This document shows, piece after piece, positions 24,141 to 34,552 of a stretch of DNA of 64,000 bases. Positions within the stretch are counted from its first letter, which is position 1; each line of letters opens with the position of its first letter. A model generated the notes under the pieces. It saw nothing but the letters and a program-made list of their open reading frames with translations. It did no database searches and was not told the origin of the DNA. This DNA comes from Crotophaga sulcirostris (lineage: Eukaryota > Chordata > Aves > Cuculiformes > Crotophagidae): assembly GCA_013397455.1 (NCBI GenBank), contig VYZB01000040.1, positions 1,849,717 through 1,913,716 on the forward strand, given 5' to 3'. Made by a program: the position numbers and the translations under genes.

Positions 24141-27100
24141 ATTGCTCACAGAATAGGAAATATGTAGAAGAGGCCAAAAACGTATTAGTAGACTCTTTGT
24201 TTGTCTTTGGACGACAATACTTAATAAGTTAAGCTTAGCCTATAGCAAAGCAGCCCCAGATGGCCAGGTCTGTTCTAAATAAACCACTTTTATGAGGCCA
24301 GGATGTCTAAAAGAAACACACTTCATAAAAGGAGAAAATGTGCAAGCCAGAAGAAGTCCAGGAAAAGAAAATCTCTCTTACAAAACTACTAGTGTTCAGA
24401 CTCTGTATAAACATGATTATCAAAGACATACTTCAGTTTTGCTGGGATTTTTTTCCTCTTTTTTTTTTTCAAATCCAGAAAGGAAACATTTTAGTTAGAA
24501 TTTTATACATGTTTCCATTCTTAAAATTAAAAAAAGGAAAAACTTACCTGATAAAGAGATGTTTGAGATCCTTAGAAGTCAGATGTGCACTTATTATTAA
24601 TAGATTATCTTACTAAAATTGTATCATTTTTCCAGAGAGGAAGGTCTCAAGTGTGTGCTCGTTAGTTTCCTGTTTACAAGGGGGAACACGTGTCCTTTAA
24701 TCTATGCAGACCTCCAACCTAGATTGTACTATGGCTTTGTAACATGGAGATTTAATCTGTTTTCCCATGCCTTTTACTTTCAGAGATATCCAGTCTATTC
24801 TGAAACTCTCCTTTAAAAAGCAAGCAAACAGATAAAAGTTTAAACATTTGTCAGCACCAGGGGATAGCAAAACCAATGAACCATTCTCCATCAGTGAAGT
24901 GTTGCCAGTCTTCAGGAAACAGGCCCAAAATATTAATTTGTTCTGAATCTTATTTAAAGTAACCCATTCCATGGACAACACAACAACTAGAATTTGCTTT
25001 CCCGTGAGTTTATGTCTTGGAGTTGGGTTTTCAAGACTCAAGTGGGAGGCATGGTCTAGCTGACACTTCTTGGTGAGTTTTGTCACATAATGTACAAATC
25101 CTGTTTTCTACAATGAAAAAGAGTGTGCTCACATGACAGCCTTTCTCTCTGTACCAGGACAGCTATTTTCATGACCCAGAGAATTTTGTTCCTGTTCCTT
25201 TTGGTTCCAGTTAAACGACCTTAAAAAGACTTAAAATGCCACATTCTTACTCATTCCTGGATGATCCCTAAGCCTTTGTTGCCCCAATAAGCCAAACAAA
25301 GCATACAAAAAGCTAGTATGTTATTATTCGTACACACAATGATCAGATATTGCACAAATTCCTTTTCTTTTTGATCAGTTGAGCAGGAATACTGCTTCTA
25401 GGTAGCAAAGAAAGTCTCAGTTTTCTTAAATGTGTGTCCCATGAGTCAGAGTCTAAAACAGAATGTCCTCAAGTCTATTTATTATTCTAATTGGCAAAGG
25501 TAAATCTGCTTATTCATTGCAAAAATTATTTCAAAGGGTAGACACCTCTCTCCGTATTTCTGCTGTAAAACCTCAGTTGCCATGAAGGAGTAGACTCAGG
25601 TCAGCTCTCCAACACATGGCAAGAGAGAGTCTGGGAGAAAATATTGCAAATGTGTTTTTTTCAAGATGGACTATTTCAATTTTTGTTCAGTTGTGAAGTG
25701 AAGTTCAGGTATGTAACTACCTAAAATCTGAAAAGCAATGAGAAATAAGAAGCAAACCAAAAATTTCCATTTTGAGTAGAGTTCTTCTGTTTAGCCTGGA
25801 AGTACTTTGTTTTAGCAGGGGCAGAGGAGGCGAAGTAGTTGGTTTCTTTTTCATGAGAAAATTAATATGTCTTCGTTTCAGGTCAGACTGGGACAATTTT
25901 CCTTTTTAATTTCCAATTCAAGCATCAAGTTGAAAAATCAATACTCATCATAGGTCTAATTGTGCTGCTTCTGTTCTTTTACCCAGCGCTCCAGAACACA
26001 ACACAAAAACTGGGATACAGAAATAGAAAAAAAGAGAGTGGATGACCCATTACCTAATAGTTTGTGCTGAGAGGACTGGAAATATAGGTGAGTAGGACAC
26101 AAAGCTTAGCTGAGTCTTATACACCCTGCTGTGTGCTGGGACAAGAGATGGTGTTGCTCCACCACAACTCTTGGCAAAGACTATTGTCACATGAGATGAT
26201 AGATCTGTGGTTTCCACATATTTCGCCCTACACAACATGCAGAGATTTCTTCCAAAGGGTGAGAAGGTATTGAAGACCACTCCTGCAGTAAATCTGCTGC
26301 CCTGTGTCTTGTTCCTAACAAGTTTGGAGGCACTATCTCACTTTTCTTTTCAGAGGGTGCTGAATAAAACTGTCTGGTGAGGGTACAAAGTGCAGGTACT
26401 GCTGACACAACACAAATGGAGTGAAGAACTGTTGAGCACATAGATTTAAACACTGGGAGATGACAAATGTTAAACACACAAATTACCCAGTCTGTTATTT
26501 CACCAATTTATATTGGGTGTAATCATTGATTAAATGCTGGGTCATCAATTGCCAAGCAGTGTTTAGGTTTGTATCATCCCAAAATATCTCTTATCATGGG
26601 ACTATTTGAATGTTCTCAATTGGCAGCAGAAACAAGACAGTTGCATTAAGTTAAACCCTGAGATTAAATCTGGTCTCCAGGGCAAAGGCAGAGTGATTAG
26701 TACTCCTGTTTATAAGCAGGGTTGCTCTAATCTTTTACTTATAAATTTCCTCCTCCATCTGTTATCCATCAGGGAAGTGAAGTTTTAAGAAATTGTGCAG
26801 ATGGCTTTAAGGCATTCTCCTTCTTTTGCTAAGCAATGCCTTGGCCTGTTAGATGTTTATACTGGAGATGGAACTTAATTTTTAGTAAGTGCACCTTTTC
26901 TAACCTCTCCTGTTTTCCACCCAAGAACCTGCACTGAAATCCTGTGCAAGGCATTTTTACTGCCTCTTCTCCTTAGAAAATGGGCTCCATTGTGTTGAAA
27001 GATGCAATGTGCAGTACCTGTGCCAAAGGATTAAACTTTCATCATCTGGGTTTGATACTTAGATTCATGAGAGGAAATGAGTGTTAAGCATCCACTGCAT

Positions 27101-28450
27101 GCCAGGATATATTGAAAGATCCCTTTAGCAATCTGTGCCAGTATTTTAAAAATAGGGCACATTAGGGTCCTTTGCACTCAAGAACATGGTATCTTCTTAA
27201 AGGAAATCTTCCTCATCGTGGTTGTCTTTCTAGAGAAATGAGGCAATTCTCCACAGTTTTTAAAATTATAGATAGGGTGGAGAAAACAGGAAAGCAGTCG
27301 AGGGGAGACAAAGAGGTGATAACAAGCAACTCAACAAGAAGGTGTTTGCAATGCATTTTGGCACTAGGAAAGGACAGTGTAGCTTTGGGCTGCCCACACA
27401 TGCACATGCAACAGAGATATCACTTCATTGACAGAACCATAAATAGTACCAGCAAAATGATTCCCTTAAGAGTCCTGGGGCAAAAAATCAGCCAGACTAA
27501 AGCCAATGGTCTTCTGCCACTGACTTTTGTGAACCTCAGGTTTCACAACAGGTTTCAAAAAATATGAGAGTTAGGTTCTGTAACAGTCAATTCAAGAAAA
27601 AAATCCAGTCTCAGCCAGTTAGTTTCCAGTATCACAGATGTCTTCCCAACATATGTTTCTGTACCTATATACTACCTTTTGGGTCAAGCACTAAAAAATC
27701 CATTCAAGTATCATGGAAAGTCTGTGGTTCTTGATAGAAAGCTACATGATCTCACAAACCTTTAACATTCTTACTCAGACTCTAGCAGAGAAGAACCCAT
27801 AGGATTAAGGTGATGTGTGTTGTGTTGCCTTGGAATATCACAAGAAATTCAAATGAAATCAAATGAATCACCATAAAATTCATAAACACCTAAAAAAGGA
27901 CAGGGCCTGATGATTTGCAGGTATAAACAGATATTAACCTAACACTTTTTCAATGTGACTCTTGCACATTTTTCAAAAATCTAGGGTTGCTTTGTGCACA
28001 GCATCTTAACAGAATAAAGCCATGTACTTGCTTTAATCACAAAAGATTTTCAGGTCATGTTCTTTGAGGTTAGTCACTGCTTACTTTTGTCTATCACAGA
28101 CTGTCATGGCACTGCACATACATGTGTCATTAGGCTCTTCATTAAATCTAAGCCATTCCATTGAAATCAAGGCTCAAACACATATGACTTCTGCACAATT
28201 TTGCATTTTCTATGTTACACATAGCACCATTAAAGGAAAAGGCTCTCTTTTTACCCACCTATTTTTAGAAGCCAAACAGGGGTAGTTGAACATAGTTTGT
28301 AGAGAGCAGGCATTTGCTCATACAAGATTTATATACAGATTTTTCTTTAAAAAATCTGTTATTTGAGTAAGAGAAAAATATTTTTTTGATTAAGACATAG
28401 AACCAAGGTCAAGAAAGCCAGAAAAATATCTTTCTCCTCTCCAAAGTTTT

Positions 28451-28495
28451 CTATATCACTCTAGGCAAGTCACTTCATGCCTCAGTTTCAGGTCT
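28451..28495 (+). mobile_element. MIR-like SINE relic
   Basis: CTATATCACTCTAGGCAAGT is followed by CACTTCATGCCTCAGTTTCA. This matches in order the MIR segment containing ggcaagtcactt and gcctcagtttc, with only a few substitutions. It is the clearest MIR-type match in the window, although short. The tRNA-derived head and the LINE-like tail are not recognised on either side. Confidence 0.6.
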
Positions 28496-30280
28496 GAATC
28501 TCTAGGGTGAAAACTACAGTGGTTTCTTGTTTTTCTTGAGTATGCACATGCATATAAAAATGTATCCAAGTTTTGTTTGGATAAAGAAAACATTTTTTAT
28601 TTCTGGGGCACCAGTAAAATTGAGCTATCTTGGCTGGGCTGCTGAGTGTCTCTACAATGCAAATATAAATTACACATTTGAGTCATTACCACTCCAGTTT
28701 TTCATAAACTGAGATTCATTTTGCCATCTAAAAGCTGGAAATCCAATCTAAGCTGGCCATCTAGACTCCAGCCATACACAACAGAGACAGGCATCTCCCA
28801 AGGACAATTTTTCCCACTGACGGTAGACACCCAGCACTCCATTTCATTGTCAAAATATCAACATTTCTGCCACTTGAGATGCACTTGCACTGCCCAGCTG
28901 GTCTCCAGCTGCCACCCTAGAAGGGTACAGGTCTCCAGGACATCCCTTTCCACCTCCACTAGTCCTGTGTGTTTGTCTCAGTACCCTACTGCTCCACAAA
29001 AGTCCCTTCAGTGAAGCAGCCAGATAATTCCACCAAGGAGGGATTCAGCTCATGTATTAAGACACCTAATTTAGGTGTGTAAGGTAGGCATCTATGTGTG
29101 AATCAAGAGCTCAGGTTTCCTTTATAGGCCAGACAGAGGTACCATTGCACATTCAAAGGAGCGTGGGGAGTGATTCAGCTGCCCTGGAGCAGCTGCCTAT
29201 ATTTGCCAGCTAAATAGTTCTGTATGCTCCTTCATCTACATAGAACTTAGATCATCTAAAGTTTTGGATTCAGAAGACGTTTTGCCCCTTTTTGAACAGC
29301 ACTGAATTTACTTAAGAAATTAATTTAATGTATTTATTTAAGAAATTACAAGGAGTTATTGGCAAGCGAGTTTTTTTGCTCTATTAAACAATGGTCCAAA
29401 ACAGAAAAATGACATAATCCCTAGTGCATAACACTTTTAGCAGAAAGAATGAACAGAGAAAGCAGATACTTACTAATTAGACAAGACTGCAAGCAACAGT
29501 GCTATTTGTTTTGAGTAAGAGAAAGAAAGCTCGAGTGATAATTCTTCGCAACACAAACATCTGTCTCACTGGTATTCTGGAATTAAATAAATGTTCCTCC
29601 TTCAAACTTTCACTTATTTGGTAACATGGCAACCTTAATGAAAAATAGTATTTATGTGTCTGGCAATTTGGCTACAATGTGAATCGGGCATGAAAAGTGG
29701 TGTGGGAGGGGTTGAAACAGAAGAAGTACCTAACAAGTTTTAAAAAACGTGGTATAAAAGGTAGCTTCCAAAGCCATCTGCCAAACTGCCAAGGTGATGG
29801 ATTTTTAAATATAAATAGATTTTTTTTATTATTATTTTATACTCCATTTAGACCATTAGTGCATGTGAGAGCAATACAATAGGCATGAAAAATAGAGACA
29901 ACTGATCCACACGGCACCGTCTGTCATCAACCTTGCAGTCCTTCCTTGTTTATTTACGTGCAAACAGGCTGAAGGTACGGCCAGGTGATAGTCTGAGAGC
30001 ATCTGTCTTGCAGAGACCATCCTGGATGCAGTCCATTTTTGCTGGGTAATCTTAAGATACTTTGATGGAAAAGGACCCCTTGGAGTAACAGCAACAGAGA
30101 CTTGCACAGAGAACATAACAGGGGTTTCCACAATTCCTTGAAGGAAATGTCTCTACCTGCACATTTCTCACATGTCAACTTAAGGTCATATTTAGCATTT
30201 AAAGCACTTTTTTTTAAGGTTTTTGTTAAAGATGGATGAAAGGCCAAAACCTGCAAAGCAGGATGCAGCTGTTCCCACCC

Positions 30281-30322
30281 GTGTGATGACCTTGGACTTG
30301 TTCACTCTCTCAGTTTTAGAGA
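30281..30322 (+). mobile_element. Possible MIR-like SINE relic
   Basis: GTGTGATGACCTTGGACTTG followed by TTCACTCTCTCAGTTTTAG resembles the MIR words gtgaccttgggcaagtcact and cctcagtttc in the right order. The match is weaker than at 28451 and could be chance. Confidence 0.35.
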
Positions 30323-30408
30323 AACACATTTTTGTGTTCCTGTTCAGAAAGGTATTTAACTGTGCCTCATTTTAGTAAGTGAGTAGGTGGGTGAACAAGG
30401 GTCTTAAA

Positions 30409-30438
30409 TTACAGGTAAATGTAATTTTACAGGTAAAT
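30409..30438. repeat. Imperfect 18-bp tandem repeat
   Basis: TTACAGGTAAAT occurs at 30409-30420 and again at 30427-30438, separated by GTAATT. A third partial ATTACAG follows. A small local duplication with no known function. Confidence 0.7.
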
Positions 30439-32949
30439 TACAGCAAAAAGTAATTGTAAAGTGTTTCAGAGAGAGAGAAAAAAGAAAAGCTTTCTATTTT
30501 GAAGTAATTGACTAACCTGACTTCAGCCTTTCATCATATTATGAGGAAGACCAGAACAAATTCTCATTCTTATATTACTTCCTTTGTGAGGAAAACCACA
30601 ACCTTCTCTTTAATATCTATTCAATGAAAGAATTCACTAGTGATACTAGAAGTAGAAAAAAGAAATATCTAAAAAAATCTTTTAGTAGTTACACAGATGC
30701 AACTTGATATTAGAGCACGAACAAGCAAGCATTGCTTCAGCAGCAACGTTTATTGCATTTGGGACATTTGGTAAAATTCAGAGTGGAGAAGCAGAAAGAT
30801 GTTACCAAAATACTAGAGTCCTTTCTGATAACCCAGAGTATTCACAGTTTTCTCTCCTTCACTTGTGTGATCAATGTGAGACTTCTTTGACACCAATTGT
30901 CTGTGTCTGCTGTATTGATGCTGACTTTTCTTTGGCCATTTAGCAACAGCAGAACACAGTGCAGGAAAGACACCAAAGCCTTCTTAGGGAGCAGGGCAGC
31001 AAGATAAGAGCTCCCTCTGGCCTCCAGCCTGCTGCAATGACATTACTAGAACACCTGAGCTAGTCCAAAGCCACCTCATACGGCTTCACTATGTCATGAT
31101 CAAAGCAGGGTCCTTGGTGTACACTTGTCACGGTTCAAATCTACAGCCCCTTCTGCTTCTCCATGACTGCTAAGACAATGATAAATTCAGCAGCAGAGCT
31201 ATAGGACAGGCTGAGGATATGGTACCAGAACCACTGATTTCAGCTCTTCCAGCAAATCCCCAGAAACTTAAAAGCATGATTTTCACTGACTCCAGAAACA
31301 CAAATTATTAAAGACTACTCCATAGCCACCATAGGAGCTAGTTATTCAAAGACCAGCCTTGACTGAAATAAGACATGCTCTGCCCACCCCATTCCTGTGG
31401 CTCTTTAATAACTGCCATTTTAGTTAACTGAGGCTACTTGTACCAGCCAAAACAAATCAAACGGTCAAAAAGGCTTGTCTTGACTATTAGAGTGTTAACT
31501 TTTCCCCTTCTGGTAGATAAGTTGAAGCAGGAAAACAGATTGTGGCTTCTGTATCCCCTGGTCCCCCCACACAATGCGAATGTGATTACAGCCCTGCTAT
31601 GCCCCCAAGGGCAGAATGAAAAGCCTCTTTCTACTCTGTCTTACAGGGTAGGACATCATTACTCCGTGAAACATAATAGCTCAACACTTACACCTGAAAC
31701 ACAATCTACTCCCTTCTCTTTTCATTCTCTCTGGAGCTACTAGGGCTCCCTTGTCCCATTATGTAGGATATTACTTTCCCTGTCTGAGAGCAGTTGGAAA
31801 GACATCAGCTGTTATCTTTCAGCCGATAAGGATCTTCATTCACGCCTGAGGGATTGCAATTTAAGGAAAAAAACATCCTCCCTTGGGTTCTGTGAATGGC
31901 AGTGCAATAACATTGTGTTAATAGCTCCCAGTCTAGATAACGCCATTACTTCTGACAGTAGGAAACGGAGTTTGATAGTTGCTGAGATGTTTTGATTACC
32001 TGTCAGGGAAACACTATGTCTGAGTTTTGCTTCAGTAGAAATATGCCATTAGCATTTGCACCACGTTCCTTGCGTAGCTTCAGAGCTGGCACCAGATACA
32101 AGCACAGGCTTTGGGCATAAATCCACATTATAACGATGAAGGGCTATAGACTCTGAAATCCTGTTACATTTGACAGTGATTCACAAGAGATTTTTTTCCT
32201 CTTCTTCACTCAGTCCTTCTACTGGTAAAACTTTTGCACCTTAAGCACACTGCTGTGTCTCCTAATTTCCCCTCCTGTTGTTAGAAGTTAGGAGTATTTT
32301 CTGCAGAGGGTCCCTGCGCCTTGTTAGATCTTATCCCCAAATTCACCATCCTATACAAGGGGTAATAAAAATCAGAGGACCTATAGGGAAAGTTCAGTCT
32401 ACAGATCTCTGTTTTAGGACACTGATATTTTAGGAGTTATAATTTTTGGAGTTTATGATTCAATGATTCTGAGCTGTAAAATCTTTATGTAACGTGGCAG
32501 TAGGGGATCTAAGGTATTCTTTCATCCTCCTCATCCCTGAATTCACTGCTTAGCTCTATGCTTCCCAACATGAAACGTGCTCTTAGGTTCTGGGAAGCTA
32601 AGGAAATGGTGGATATTGACAGATACACCTGATAAAATCACCTAAGGGGCAATAAAACCAACTGTTAGTTGGAAAAATAATTGTGGAAAAATATTTTATA
32701 TATTGTGATCTAGATTTCTGTGTGCTTTATCGTCTCCAAATAAAATACAAAGTTTATCTCATATAATCAGTTAATTTGGAGGACCAGCTGGGGCTTTGGA
32801 AACCACACCTTGACCTACAACCACCACCAGAAGGCCTAAAAACAGACAGCTACCTGACCACCACCCTTTTAGCAGCACTTTAAAAATAGTCAGAGATAAA
32901 GCACCACTTCTGAGCACAACAATTAGTGTCAAAAGAGTACGGATCCCCA

Positions 32950-33162
32950 CCAAGAGAAGGGGGAGTGTCACAGAAGTATCTTCTGTAAGCAATCCACATT
33001 TCCACATTGAAGAAATGATCTGTGTCCACAAAGATTTGGCCAGCTGTAGGCGAGCCAAAGGGCATGCACAGGTATTTCTGAGCCACAGGAAGCCAAGCTG
33101 AGCCTTCTTGGTAAACCAATAGCACATTTGGAAGCCACAGTAATAGCAGACAGTGTTCTTGC
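32950..33162 (-). pseudogene. Candidate hAT-family transposase C-terminal relic
   Basis: On the minus strand, one frame reads WLPVAQKYLCMP, then SPTAGQIFVDT and, after a few residues, NVEM. In hAT (hobo/Ac/Tam3, Charlie-like) transposases the C-terminal dimerisation region has the order LA.KYL.IP, then SER.FS.AG.I, then LSPENVE. All three anchors occur here in order and at roughly the right spacing, apart from the SER segment, which seems deleted. No intact frame, terminal inverted repeats or target duplication could be identified, and the left limit is uncertain. The plus-strand CR1 starts immediately to the right, so upstream transposase sequence may have been displaced or lost. The call is by eye only. 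Confidence 0.4.
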
Positions 33163-34539
33163 TTGCTAAGAAGTATCTTTGAAAGATCATGGAGAACAGG
33201 AGAGGTAACTGAGGACTGGAGAAAAGCTAATATCTCTCCAATCTTCAGAAAGGGCATGAAAGAAGGCATGAAAAACTACAGGCCAGTCAGCCCCACCGCC
33301 ATTTCCGGAAAGGCAATAGAAAAGCTTGTTCTGGATGTCATCTCCAAGCACCTGGAAGAAAAGAAGGTTATTGGAAGTGATCAACATGAGTTCACCAAGA
33401 GGGAGTCATGCTTGACCAATGTGATAGCCTTCTATGATGTTATGACTGGATGGGTAGATAAGGGAAAAGTGGTTGGATGTTGTCTACCTCGACTTCAGTA
33501 AGGCTTTTGACAGTGTCTCTCACAACATCCTCATAGGTAAGCTTAAGAAATGTGGGTTGATGAGTGGGCAGTGGAGTGGATTGAGAACTGGCCAGATGGC
33601 CAAGCTCAGAGGGTTGTCATCAGAGGTGCAGAGTCTAGTTGGAGGCCTGTGGCCACCAATGTTCACCAGGGGTCAGTACTCAGCCCAGTCTTGTTCAACA
33701 TACTCATCTATGACCTGGTTGATGAAGTAAAGCTCAGCAGGTTTGCTGATGATACAAAACTGGGAGGAGTGGCTGATCTGCTGGAAGGCTGTGCTGCCAT
33801 TTAGTGAGACCTGGACATCCTGCAAAGTTGGGCAGACAGGAACCTAGTGAAATTCAACAAAGGCAAGTGTAGGGTTCTGCACCTAGGGAGGAATAACCCT
33901 ATGCACCAGTACAGGTTTGGGGTTGACCAGTTGGAAAGCAGCTCTGCAGAGAAGGACCTAGGAGTCCTGGTAGACCAAAAGATGATGATGAGCCAGCAGT
34001 GTGCCCTTGTGGCCAAGAAGGCAAATGGTATCCTGGGGTGCATCAAGAACAGTGCAGCAAGCAAGTCGGTTAAGGTTATCCCTCTGCTCTATTCTGCCCT
34101 ACTGAGGCCACATGTGGTGTGGTGTGTCCAGTTCTGGGCTCCCCAGCCCAAGAAAGGCAAGGTACTATGGGAGAGAGTCCAGCAGGAGGGCATGGAGATG
34201 ATTAGGGGACTGAAGCATCTCTATTATGAGCAGAAGTGAGTGAGCTCGGTCTGTTTAGCCTGGGGAAGATAAGACTGATAGATCACCTTATCAATGCTTA
34301 CGAATATCTAAGGGGAAGGTGTCAAGAGGATGGAGCCAGACTTCTTAATGGTGGCCAGTGACAGGACAAGGGGCAACGGGCACAAACTGAAACACAGGAC
34401 GTTCCATCTGAACATGAGGAAAAACTTCCTCACTGTGAGGGTGACAGAGCACTGGAACAGGCTGCCCAGGGAGGTTGTGGAGTCTCCTTCACTGGAGATG
34501 TTCAAAACCTGCCTGGACATGTTCCTATGCCGTAGATGA
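33163..34539 (+). pseudogene. CR1 ORF2 reverse transcriptase remnant, multiply disrupted
   Basis: The coding part is mostly in one frame (33163-33501, 33550-33804, 33847-34239, 34330-34539), but the YLDFSKAFD block lies in another frame (from 33473). This implies one indel near 33475-33485 and a compensating one near 33540-33550. Two adjacent stop codons at 33802-33807 interrupt the segment before [14 protein letters not shown] further shift moves LGLFSLGKIRL (from 34242) into the third frame before RTRGNG returns to the first. In an intact element the protein copies CR1 RNA at a nicked target. This copy keeps the catalytic aspartates but cannot make a continuous protein. Confidence 0.93.
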
Positions 34540-34552
34540 ACCTGCTTTAGCA
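33163..34552 (+). mobile_element. CR1 LINE, longest copy, RT domain to near the 3' end, both ends truncated
   Basis: About 1.39 kb of CR1. It begins in the RT domain (SIFERSWRTGEVTEDWRKAN, then KNYRPVSPTAI) and continues through the RT core YLDFSKAFD at 33485-33511, GSVLSPVLFNILIYDL and FADDTKLGG at 33742-33768 (the FADD catalytic box). It then runs through [54 protein letters not shown] and [15 protein letters not shown]. The 3' UTR starts (GATGAACCTGCTTTAGCA) and then stops at about 34552, before the GGACTAGATGATC box and the terminal tandem tail. The endonuclease domain and ORF1 are absent. Loss of the 3' end is unusual for a LINE and points to a later deletion. Confidence 0.95.

Larger units (their letters stand above)
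18022..32949. other. 15-kb stretch without recognisable CR1
   Basis: This is the longest interval free of CR1 in the window. It contains two MIR-like relics (28451-28495, 30281-30322), short homopolymers, two small tandem duplications and a paired inverted GATA motif at 31812-31829. Open frames reach 131 codons (27172-27567) but none shows a recognisable domain or coding signature. The absence of CR1 could reflect constraint or chance. Confidence 0.5.

Noticed and set aside
32440..32480. TATGATTCAATGATTCTG resembling a CR1 tail
   Set aside because: The sequence upstream lacks the CR1 3' UTR box and any ORF2 end, so the match is likely chance.
33001..33060. Idea that the minus frame at 32771-33190 is a host multi-pass membrane protein
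   Set aside because: Its leucine/valine-rich end is in a different frame from the hAT-like residues and has no start, signal or family match. The hAT-like reading is the better explanation.
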